64,000 nucleotides of DNA from Halocafeteria seosinensis (taxonomy: Eukaryota > Sar > Bigyra > Bicosoecida), in contig LVLI01000146.1 in NCBI GenBank assembly GCA_001687465.1, positions 115,390 through 179,389 of the forward strand, given 5' to 3'. The notes beneath the pieces were generated by a model, which was not told where the DNA came from, did no database searches, and saw only the letters and a program-made list of their open reading frames with translations. The translations under genes and the position numbers were made by a program. How positions within the stretch are numbered: position 1 is the stretch's first letter; the number at the start of each line of letters is the position of its first letter. Below, in pieces: positions 56,855 to 64,000 of this stretch.

Positions 56855-57464
56855 TATAGACAGATAGAGCCGGTGTTACGCGCGCCTCTTCACCAGGCTT
56901 TTGCGAACCACTCGCGGTAACTACCGCACATGACACATGTAGTAACAGCAGCACAGATATGAATGCTCCTACAACCAAGAATAACTTGACGAGAATCAAA
57001 ACAAAACTACACAGGTACCCCTCATAACGATGCTGATCAGTGACAGCACCCGGGAGCGTGAGGTCCGCCCGTGTGGCCGACGACTCGGCGACGAGTCGGC
57101 GGCGACTCACAGAAAACAGAGCACAAAGTAGCCTACTCCCCATCCCCAGCGACCTCGCGCATTTGCAACCCTTCTTCATCGTTTCAAAACACGTGTTCAC
57201 CGTCTTTCGGGTAAATGTGAAAATACCTGGTAACTCTGGTACATACGTGCCTCTTCTACCAGATGCTCTAGCATATCAGCTTATATCTGTAGGCAATGTT
57301 GGGAGGCCTTTCTCCAAATGCATTTTCACCGAGACGGTGTTTGCAGACAAAATCAGGTTGCATGGAGTCCATCTCAGAAGCTCAGATATTGCATCAATCG
57401 ATTCTCTTTCGGCAGTTTACATGCAAGATTCCATTTTCGTGTTGACCTTTTAGATAGGAAAAAT
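56855..57464. other. Host flank left of the transposon
   Basis: About 610 bp of host-like composition. A minus frame (57200-56784) includes a hydrophobic stretch (VKLFLVVGAFISVLLLLHVS) but has no recognisable family. A plus frame at 57040-57453 runs into the transposon flank. Nothing is firmly supported. Confidence 0.35.
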
Positions 57465-57607
57465 TTTCTGAAATGTTGAACCCCGCAACCGAAATTCCCG
57501 AAATGTGGATTTGCCGTTGAAAAGTTCCAGAAATAGTGATTTTCACACGATAATCTTTTCTCCGAGAACGAGCGGATTTAATTCCACAAATACATGTATG
57601 GATTTTG
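57465..57607 (+). repeat. Left terminal inverted repeat of the MULE
   Basis: It contains several copies of a motif close to TTCCAGAAATGTKGATTT (near 57466, 57496, 57525 and, split, 57590). These match, in inverted orientation, the motif copies at the right end. Confidence 0.6.
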
Positions 57608-58095
57608 CCCTGGTCCCAAAGGAATTGCGTACTGCCAGGTGTGGACTTCCAGAAGTAAACTAAAAATACGGTATTCAAAAAATAAACCTTACGCACTTAT
57701 TCAGACTCGATGTACATTGGAAACAGCTATAGTAGGCGGTGGGCTATCTGTCACATATGTGTGTGTGTGTATAGTAGGCCGCAGTAAACTTATCACCTAC
57801 GAGTCATGCCCGTTCTACCTCGTCAATCGCTCAGAATATGTTATATCCAGTTTCTCCGTAATTCCTGCAGATGATTGTACCTTTCGTTTTTCTCTTTCCC
57901 CAAGGCCCAAGGTGTCTATCTCCTGCAAATGGACGCCCTCTACTGGCAGGAGCCGATACCGGCAGTCGAAGGTTGGCACAACAATTCCACTCCCTTGAGC
58001 AACGCTGAGCCATCATACAACTGCTTCACCTCAGCCAAACTTATTTCGTCGAGAGATTTATTCTCGGTGAACTGCGATTGCCATTTGTCAACGTG

Positions 58096-60280
58096 TTATA
58101 AGTCATGCTTGAACAGCTTGTATCTGGGGATTCGTTCATGGTTAGACATCACGAAGCCATGAATGCATGGACGCGAGCGTGTTAAAGGAACGCCACAATC
58201 ACATGTCATCAATTCTTTGTTCACAGTCCTCTTGGTATGCAAATCGTGGACGATCAATGTATTCTCGTTTGGGTCCGCTTCTATATCCAATTGCCGCGTC
58301 GCTTCGTTTGCCTGTTTACCCAGATCACGGGTGATTTTCCGGCTAGCCTCCGAGAGCTTGTACTCAGCCCTTTTGTGAGACGCGATCAAGTTTTGCTGCT
58401 TACGGTATTTTCTCGCTTCTCCGGCTATGGCTTTCTGAAGAGCGTGATAAAAGTGTGAACCTCGGCTGGGTTTGTTGGCCCTATTCATACTCTCCACTAA
58501 TTGCGAAGCAAAACGGCCAAACAGATGCACAGGAGTATTAGCACTGGTGTATCTAGTCACTAGTCACAGCAGCATACAAACATTGCTCTGTGTACGGAAC
58601 TTTGTCGAGGTGTTCTTTCTGTGTGGGACTGAGTCACTCAAGTAATGCATCCGACAAGGTTGAGTAGCTGTGAGAATTCTTCGCGAAGACCGTCGACGCC
58701 CACTTGTCCTTCTTTCTTTTCTTTAGCTTGCGCAGGATGTGCACCGCCCGATGCGAAACACAATTGAAAAATCCCAGACTCGTGAATCTTTCACGATGCG
58801 CTTTGCGAGCGCCCTTATCTCCATCCATGAAGACAGTGTTCTCCTTCGTGTCCATACCAGGGTGATGCTTCCGCGTAAACTCGAAAAACCTGTCCCATGT
58901 TGCTGCGCTTTCATTGTCAATCGAAAACATTAGGGCTACTAGCACTGCCTGGTCATTCGATGAATATCCGTAACACGAAAACATCGTTCCAGGTTTCCCT
59001 GAGGATTAGCATGCCATGAAGTCGGTCATAAAGGCTGAATGAAATCATAAGCTACTCCTACTTACCACGCGTCATATGAGCGGCGTCAGCACTATAAATC
59101 GGTAGCAGGGCCTCCACATTTGTAGTTCCCGGAGCCCACATTACGGATTCTACGAATTTGTCATCCTCTGTCATGGGAGGTATTCGGTCTAGAATCTTCT
59201 GCCGGCGCTCTTCCCATGTGTCTAAGTTTTCCTTCTCCTCTGCAGTTGCGTTTTTATTCTCCCGTTTCCACGCCGCTCTCTCGTTCTTGATAATAATGGC
59301 TTCCATTTTTGTTTTCCACAGAACGAGATATCAGATCCGTGTCCTATATCTTTCAGAGCTTTCACCAATGCCGGAAGCATACGTATAGTTCGCTCTTCAC
59401 TTCCACAAACCATACGGAAAGCCTCCGTTCTGACGCGATTCAATTTAGAAGGGCCTACCTTCTGACCTTTGTGGAGATAGAGAGCTAAGTGCTGCTGAAA
59501 GACCTTTCCTTTTGGTAATGCCGCCGCGGGGTCAACCAGGGCGGTGCAGGCATGGGCCAATTGCTTGTACGTGTAGTTTATGGTCTTCATTCCTTTTCTC
59601 TTTCTCGAAGCTGCTTCGGTTGTACATTCCTCTTCTGTTGCATCGGCTGTGTCGTGAAGAAGACTCTCGTGAACCTTTACATTGCTTACACGCCATGGTC
59701 TGCTCGTTCCGTCCATCCTATACGTAGCTCCAAGAAAGAGTTTTGGATCTTCCGTATTTTCCTCGTTCTTTAACTTAATTGCGATCGCACTGGGTCCACT
59801 GTCAGTCGCCACAGTTTATAATTGCAGCACGTGAGCGAGCTTGGTGAAGCGGAGAAGTACATCAGCCTTTCGCTGAAAACGATCACCGCGTTTGACGATG
59901 CCGTCAGTTCCCTGGTCCATCAGCAGCTGCAGTTCGGCTAAAGTCCTCAGTCGGACCGTTGGGATATCATTGCCCTCAATTCTTTCCTGTCCCATCGCAT
60001 CTCGAGCGGCGGTTCTCATCAACTCCCCTTTGGACCCCGTAGTATCTGTGGTTGTAGCCTGCCCCGGGCCGTCTTCTTCACTTTCTGTGCCAGGCTCGTC
60101 GCTTTCAAAATCACTGAGACCACTTTCGGATGTGGTAGAGCTTTCGCTATCATCCGGCGAAGTACGAATTCCTCTCCCGTGCTCACATCCAATTGCAGTA
60201 CCCTGTGTCTGCTCCTCCGGCGTCGTACCATCACATGCATGTGCCTGTGATGTAGACCAGAAATGCCGCGGCTGAAACAA
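58096..60280 (-). pseudogene. MULE transposase, broken
   Basis: Segments in order on the minus strand: an acidic N-terminal region (60280-59816), a basic region (59812-59222), then the catalytic core. The core has YSADAAHMTRG, a 67-nt GT-AG intron (58999-59065), GTMFSCYGYSSNDQAVLVA, NESAATWDRFFEF and MDGDKGARKAHRE, which are the usual MULE DDE landmarks. A C-terminal SWIM-type zinc finger (CDCGVPLTRSRPCIH) follows. Three breaks are seen: a frame change near 59300, an in-frame TGA at 58634-58636, and a 7-bp tandem duplication (TAGTCAC twice, 58554-58567) that shifts the frame before the SWIM part. Another frame at 60635-60324 (Thr/Lys-rich) may be an upstream exon. The breaks are few, so inactivation looks fairly recent. 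Confidence 0.8.
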
Positions 60281-60720
60281 CCCTTTGTGGTCACATTATG
60301 ATTGTCGCACATACCGTTGGTTCCTAAGGTTGCACTGTACCAGCGCGCGTAGTTGCGGGCCTACCGCGTTCCATTCTCGTCGTTGTGGTACAGCCAGATG
60401 TCATGTTCATGTGTGTACTGTCCTTAGGAGCATGGTTTGTCGTTTTGGTGTTCTCTGATGTGCGTTTTGGTGTCTTCGTCGTCTGCGAAAGCTTGGTGGT
60501 CTGTGAAAGCGCTACACGCTTGTTTCCACTGCTACAACTATGATTAGCCTTCCTTTTGTGAAAACTCGTCCGGCCATCTTGGCCAGAAAGTCTGGTACTT
60601 CCTCTCATGGTTGTCTGCACACTGAGGATATACAAAACACCCTAATAAAGACAGTCTAGAGTACGACGCCTTTGGCCCCGAATTTGAATGTACTGAGTAG
60701 TAGAATAATTGTTTGTGCGA

Positions 60721-60808
60721 TAAAATCCATATTTCTGGAATTAAATTGAGTACATTGTGAAATCACTATATGTGAACTTTATATTTCAAAAATCAACATT
60801 TCTGGAAT
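60721..60808 (-). repeat. Right terminal inverted repeat of the MULE
   Basis: Its reverse complement begins TTCCAGAAATGTTGATTT and has a second copy, TTCCAGAAATATGGATTT, about 65 bp inward. The outer part supplies the last codons and stop of the truncated primase-helicase frame. Confidence 0.6.
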
Positions 60809-62999
60809 AAAGAGTTATATCTTTGGTTGTTTCATCTTTTAATTCATCATCCATATCTGCGTTGTAAAAATAATTACCATAACCATTTTCATTTAAAAAC
60901 TCTTCTATTCTTTTTAATTCTGTTTTACTTGTAGAATGCACTAATATATTTCTCCCGTTTTGTAAATCTTCTACTAGTTTTTTCATTATTTTATTTCTTG
61001 ATAGAAAAAGTGTTGCATTTCTTTCTTTCGGTTTTATTATATTTTCTGTTATTTTAATTTTCATTGTTGCTCTTCTTTTCTTCTCTTTAATGTCTTCATC
61101 ATCATCTACATTTTTCCTTATTCTTTCTCTCTCTTTCTTAATATCTAATAACAAATCTTTTGTTCTATTACTTAAGAAGGCATCATTTCCTACTATTTTA
61201 TTTGAGTTTTTCATTATCTTCATAAAATTGTTTTTTATATCGCGCTTAAAATTTCTTATTGTTTCACTTGAAAATGTATTTTCAATGGTCTCTGCTTCAT
61301 CTATCACTACTAAATCAAATTTCCTATAATTTTGTATCTTATATAAGCTTTCTAGTGATATTATTAGTCTATTTACCTTATTAAAATCTTCTACATCTTG
61401 ATAACTTACGAATTTTTCTCCTGTAATTTTATTATTTATTTCTTCTAATTTATTATTACAATAAATTATTCTTGGTGAAAACCATATAATGCGTTTATAA
61501 TTCTTTTCTTTTATTAGATTTGTTAATACTGTTGTTTTTCCTGTTCCCATTGGGGATTTTATTATATGTATATCGTGATTTTTGATATCATACTCTTTTA
61601 CATATTGCTCATTATATGTTTCATAATCTATGTAGTGTTTCTCATCTTCTTCCACTTTAATATCAAAACTATTATTTATTACTTCATTTTTATTTACTCT
61701 TAATTCTAATCCTAAAATGTTTTCTGTTTTATCCTGTATATTCTCCACTATCCCATTATATATTTCTTCATTTGCCGTATGTATTCTTTCTATTACATAG
61801 TTTAATGTTAATATCCTCTTTTTTGTTATCTTCTCATTGAATTTGTTTATTATTTCTTCCTCGTTTTCTTCATTCTTTATTTCTTCTTTTAATTCTTTAA
61901 CCTCCTTTATCGCATTTTCTATTGTTTGGTTTTGTTTTCTAAAATTATTTTCTACAAAATAATAGCCATTATTTTTGTATTTATTACATCTTCTCATTAT
62001 CTTATGGGTTATATCCTTTATTTTTTCATCTCCTAATGTTCCTAAACTAAATATCGTCTTTATTGCTTTTGTAAAATCACATATTTCATTTTGTTTTTTA
62101 TCTTTATCTTTACATCTTGTTTTACATTCTAGTTGGTTATTATTACAATGGGGTAGTATATCTAATAACTTTTGGAAGTAGTTTAACTCCTTTTCTTGTA
62201 TGTTTTTTATGTTTTTCCTTATTTTGTCTATCTCCTCTATTTTTTTTATAAAGCTATTTACTTTCTCTATATTATCCTCATTTACTACTTCAACATCATT
62301 GTTATATTCTCCTTCATTCGTTATTTTTTCTACGTTTTCTCTTTCCTTAAATCCTTGTATTATATAATCTACTATTTCATCGCTTATTTCTATTGGTTCT
62401 GTTCTATTTATAATTTTGTATTTATTGTATCTAAACTCTTTTTTTTCTCCATTAATATAATCCTTAACTCTGTAATTACTACATCCTGGACCTACTAAAT
62501 AGGTTTCTTTTCCTTCTTCTGTTCCTTGTTTTATATCTAAAAATCCTCCATATAATTTATTTGTTTCGGCTGTTTTTCTTCCTATTTTTTCTAATTCTTC
62601 TTCTAAATATTCGCTTACTTTAAAATAATAGTGATATCCATTACTAGCTGTTTTTACTTTTAACGTGTTAATATCATCTTTAAAATTTTCATTAAAGTTA
62701 TTAAACTGCTTTTCATTATCTTCCTCATATAACTTATCAAAATCTAAAACTACGTATTTATCCCTTCTTACTGCTACCCCGTAGTTATAATTTCCTTTCT
62801 TTAATATTTCTAATGTTTTTTCTGTTAATTGTTCTTTCTCTTCTTTTGTTACTGTTAAACCATTCCATCCTGCCATATTTTTATATGGTGTTAATTGTTC
62901 TTCAGTTAATGGTATTTTTTGTCCTTCATTCAATGGTAGTAAATTAAAAAACTTACTCATAAATTTTGCTTCTTCGTATTTTCTATTTTGTTCAGACAT
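60786..62999 (-). CDS. Primase-polymerase fused to UL9/origin-binding-type SF2 helicase, C-terminally truncated
   Basis: 737 residues from an ATG placed 7 nt after the conserved upstream block. The N-terminus is an archaeo-eukaryotic primase-polymerase: DxD in KYVVLDFDKL (86-88), His motif SNGYHYYFK (119-127), third acidic residue in GGFLDIK (Asp155), and VGPGCSN (169-175). A Cys cluster (CNNNQLEC, TRC, EIC; about 283-308) may bind zinc, and a helical PriCT-like segment follows. Around residue 480 is SPMGTGKTTVLTNLI (Walker A) and near 565-572 VVIDEAETIE (Walker B, DEAE), as in herpesvirus-type origin-binding helicases. The frame ends inside the MULE end, in codons contributed by the transposon, just after VHSTSKTELKRIEEFL. 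The second helicase lobe, with motifs V-VI, is therefore missing. This copy is probably non-functional, while the family architecture is replicative. Confidence 0.8.
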   Translation of the reverse strand: MSEQNRKYEEAKFMSKFFNLLPLNEGQKIPLTEEQLTPYKNMAGWNGLTVTKEEKEQLTEKTLEILKKGNYNYGVAVRRDKYVVLDFDKLYEEDNEKQFNNFNENFKDDINTLKVKTASNGYHYYFKVSEYLEEELEKIGRKTAETNKLYGGFLDIKQGTEEGKETYLVGPGCSNYRVKDYINGEKKEFRYNKYKIINRTEPIEISDEIVDYIIQGFKERENVEKITNEGEYNNDVEVVNEDNIEKVNSFIKKIEEIDKIRKNIKNIQEKELNYFQKLLDILPHCNNNQLECKTRCKDKDKKQNEICDFTKAIKTIFSLGTLGDEKIKDITHKIMRRCNKYKNNGYYFVENNFRKQNQTIENAIKEVKELKEEIKNEENEEEIINKFNEKITKKRILTLNYVIERIHTANEEIYNGIVENIQDKTENILGLELRVNKNEVINNSFDIKVEEDEKHYIDYETYNEQYVKEYDIKNHDIHIIKSPMGTGKTTVLTNLIKEKNYKRIIWFSPRIIYCNNKLEEINNKITGEKFVSYQDVEDFNKVNRLIISLESLYKIQNYRKFDLVVIDEAETIENTFSSETIRNFKRDIKNNFMKIMKNSNKIVGNDAFLSNRTKDLLLDIKKERERIRKNVDDDEDIKEKKRRATMKIKITENIIKPKERNATLFLSRNKIMKKLVEDLQNGRNILVHSTSKTELKRIEEFLNENGYGNYFYNADMDDELKDETTKDITLYSRNVDF

Positions 63000-63006
63000 C
63001 TTAATT

Positions 63007-63093
63007 CTATACTATATATTTCTATAATATTTTTATTTCTTTAAACCCATTACAATAATTCTATATAATTTTTAGGGGTCCAAATTTCACATT
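63007..63093 (-). repeat. Conserved 87-bp upstream block, copy 1 (promoter-like)
   Basis: It aligns without gaps with 63914-64000; about nine positions differ and one is an N. It ends 7 nt before the primase-helicase ATG. Read towards the gene it contains TTTAAAGAAATAAAAATA and TATATAGTATAG. Confidence 0.85.
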
Positions 63094-63142
63094 ATCCCCT
63101 AAAATATGTTGAAACTGGTTCCTTTCCATAAAACTATATTTA

Positions 63143-63174
63143 TTAATTATTAATTAATGAAAATTAATAATTAA
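63143..63174 (-). terminator. Perfect 13-bp AT hairpin directly after a stop codon
   Basis: Arms TTAATTATTAATT (63143-63155) and AATTAATAATTAA (63162-63174) with a 6-nt loop. The right arm touches the TAG of the coiled-coil gene (63175-63177). Placement suggests a transcript 3'-end signal, like the palindromic polyadenylation sites of some giant viruses. Confidence 0.55.
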
Positions 63175-63909
63175 CTACTTCTTTATTTTATTTTGTAGTG
63201 TTTTACCTACGTTATAGAATGTTTTTATCTTTATGTTTCTCATATCTCCATAACGATAACTAAATGTTGTTTCATCTTGTTTATCTAGATATTTTGATAA
63301 AGTATTATATATCATTTTATAATTTTTTTTATGAATTTCTTGTAATGCTTCTANAAATTGTTCNTTTATGTCTTTATTTTTTCCTTTTAACTCTACAAAG
63401 GCTTCATTAAATCTTTCTTTTGATTTTTGCATTATGTGCTTAATTTCATAACCATTGTTTGTTATATCCTCATTTGTCTCTTCTATATCTGTTCTACTAT
63501 ACTTTTTCTTCCTTAACTCTTTATCCATATTTTTTATTTTCTCATTTATATCATCAATTTTTTTTCTATCTTGTGTGTCTAGTTTGTATCTTAATATATA
63601 TCTTTTAGGGTTATTGTTTGTTTCTATGTTTTTCAGTTTGTTATATAATTTATTAACGTTTTTATAACATTCTAAATGTCGTGTTTCGCATTTAATGCCC
63701 TTCTTTTTTAGTGCTTCATTATATATTTTTTGTTTTTGTTTTTCCTTTCTTATTCTAAATTTCTTTTCTTTTCTTTCATATTTTTCGTATTTTGCTTTTT
63801 GTTTTACCAATTTTAATATAGTTTTGTTTGTTTCTTCAAAGAATTTTTCAATATTATCTATTTCCATTTTTAATATTTCTATTTGTTCTGTTTCTGTTAA
63901 ATTTCCCAT
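63175..63909 (-). CDS. Lys/Glu-rich coiled-coil protein of the AT-rich element
   Basis: 244 residues from an ATG that follows the second 87-bp block by 4 nt. I do not recognise it. The first two-thirds are heptad-like and highly charged (IEILKMEIDNIEKFFEETNK, KKFRIRKEKQKQKIYNEALK, KIDDINEKIKNMDKELRKKK). The C-terminal third is less repetitive (NYKMIYNTLSKYLDKQDETT, SYRYGDMRNIKIKTF). Two cysteines (KCETRHLEC) could bind metal or be incidental. No signal peptide or membrane helix. Two codons contain an N, so two residues are unknown. It could be a structural or DNA-associated protein; function is not assignable. Confidence 0.65.
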   Translation of the reverse strand: MGNLTETEQIEILKMEIDNIEKFFEETNKTILKLVKQKAKYEKYERKEKKFRIRKEKQKQKIYNEALKKKGIKCETRHLECYKNVNKLYNKLKNIETNNNPKRYILRYKLDTQDRKKIDDINEKIKNMDKELRKKKYSRTDIEETNEDITNNGYEIKHIMQKSKERFNEAFVELKGKNKDIXEQFXEALQEIHKKNYKMIYNTLSKYLDKQDETTFSYRYGDMRNIKIKTFYNVGKTLQNKIKK

Positions 63910-63913
63910 TTTC

Positions 63914-64000
63914 CTATACTATATATTTCTATATTATTTTTATTTCTTTAAACCCATTANAATATTTCTATATAATTTTTAGAGACTTGAATTTCACATT
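63914..64000 (-). repeat. Conserved 87-bp upstream block, copy 2 (promoter-like)
   Basis: This is the second copy of the block, ending 4 nt before the ATG of the coiled-coil gene and reaching the window edge. The similarity may continue beyond it. Confidence 0.85.

Larger units (their letters stand above)
57465..60808 (-). mobile_element. Mutator-like (MULE) DNA transposon, degenerate
   Basis: About 3.3 kb bounded by related inverted ends. The left end (about 57465-57607) and the reverse complement of the right end (60721-60808) share, in order, TTCC-x-GAAATGT-x-GATTT, an AAGTTC...AGTGATTT-CACA block, and ATTTAATTCCA-x-AAATA...TATGGATTTT. Inside is a MULE transposase with DDE and SWIM segments. 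The ends are only roughly two-thirds identical. I could not find an unambiguous target-site duplication; MULEs usually make 8-11 bp. The flanks differ sharply in base composition: host-like on the left, about 22% G+C on the right. Confidence 0.75.
63000..63174. promoter_or_regulatory. Intergenic control region of the AT-rich element
   Basis: This 175-bp region separates the two AT-element genes. It contains the 87-bp conserved block (63007-63093), an 8-bp-stem hairpin (63071-63078 with 63096-63103, TTTAGGGG/CCCCTAAA) and a 13-bp-stem hairpin abutting the stop codon of the upstream gene. Confidence 0.6.
60809..64000 (-). mobile_element. AT-rich virus-like or plasmid-like replicon fragment
   Basis: From about 60,810 to the window end the DNA is roughly 20-25% G+C, against about 47% for the host part. 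It holds two intronless minus-strand genes on standard code, a primase-helicase and a coiled-coil protein, each preceded by the same 87-bp block, with AT-rich hairpins between them. No host gene is seen. The left side is cut by the MULE and the right side runs off the window. Replication gene plus shared promoter-like blocks fits a large DNA virus, a virophage or Polinton-like element, or a linear plasmid. I cannot choose among these from 3.2 kb, and a mis-joined scaffold is possible. Confidence 0.6.

Noticed and set aside
60809-64000. Mitochondrial or plastid DNA as source of the AT-rich segment
   Set aside because: No organelle gene, tRNA or rRNA is present and Trp is encoded by TGG without in-frame TGA. 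An organelle plasmid cannot be excluded, but ordinary organelle DNA is unlikely.
1-64000. CRISPR arrays, tRNA and rRNA genes
   Set aside because: I looked for regularly spaced repeats and tRNA-like arms by eye and found none convincing.

Overview
This is nuclear DNA from a compact eukaryotic genome. Coding blocks are interrupted by short GT-AG introns, mostly about 60-100 nt, and the genes encode eukaryote-only machines: COG Golgi tether, AP-1 adaptor, coronin, kinesin, 26S proteasome lid, FEN1, a TORC2 subunit and the N-end-rule amidase. Base composition is near 47% G+C across the host part. I cannot name the lineage. Coronin, a SIN1-type TORC2 subunit and a fungal-style Zn2Cys6/PAS-like regulator point to a protist, an alga or an early-branching fungus rather than a land plant or an animal. 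I used ATG starts and canonical splice sites; many genes required joining two to nine exons, whose coordinates are given in each entry.

Layout. 0-10 kb: COG2, a SIN1-like CRIM protein, a shugoshin-like protein, a mitochondrial-type malonyl-CoA synthetase and a small membrane protein. 10-18.7 kb: a kinesin carrying a PDZ-like domain, FEN1 in nine exons, glutaredoxin and a Nudix hydrolase. 18.7-28.3 kb: a 2,454-residue protein with NPF motifs, FN3-like modules and zinc ribbons, then a single-pass membrane protein and a small secreted Cys-rich protein. 28.3-43.3 kb: coronin and AP-1 gamma (head to head), NTAQ1, a Zn2Cys6 regulator with a 12-nt micro-exon, an RMD1/DUF155 protein, RPN11 and another single-pass membrane protein. 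43.3-49 kb is gene-poor. 49-56.9 kb: a homeodomain protein, a large low-complexity protein, an ABHD11-like hydrolase, CDC123, an ankyrin-repeat protein and a possible broken or recoded gene.

The right end differs in kind. A degenerate Mutator-like (MULE) transposon of about 3.3 kb, with related terminal inverted repeats, lies at 57.47-60.81 kb. Immediately beyond it the composition drops to roughly 20-25% G+C. This last 3.2 kb carries a primase-polymerase fused to a UL9/origin-binding-type SF2 helicase, whose C-terminus is cut by the transposon end, and a coiled-coil protein. Both genes are preceded by nearly the same 87-bp block just upstream of their start codons, and an AT-rich hairpin directly follows the stop codon of the coiled-coil gene. 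This looks like part of an integrated virus-like or plasmid-like replicon. It is the most likely undescribed system in the window, although a scaffold mis-join at the transposon must be excluded.

The host genes are mostly unrelated housekeeping functions. The strongest organisational theme is tight packing: eight tail-to-tail gene pairs have stop codons only 7 to 98 bp apart, and two head-to-head pairs share promoters of 92 and 62 bp.
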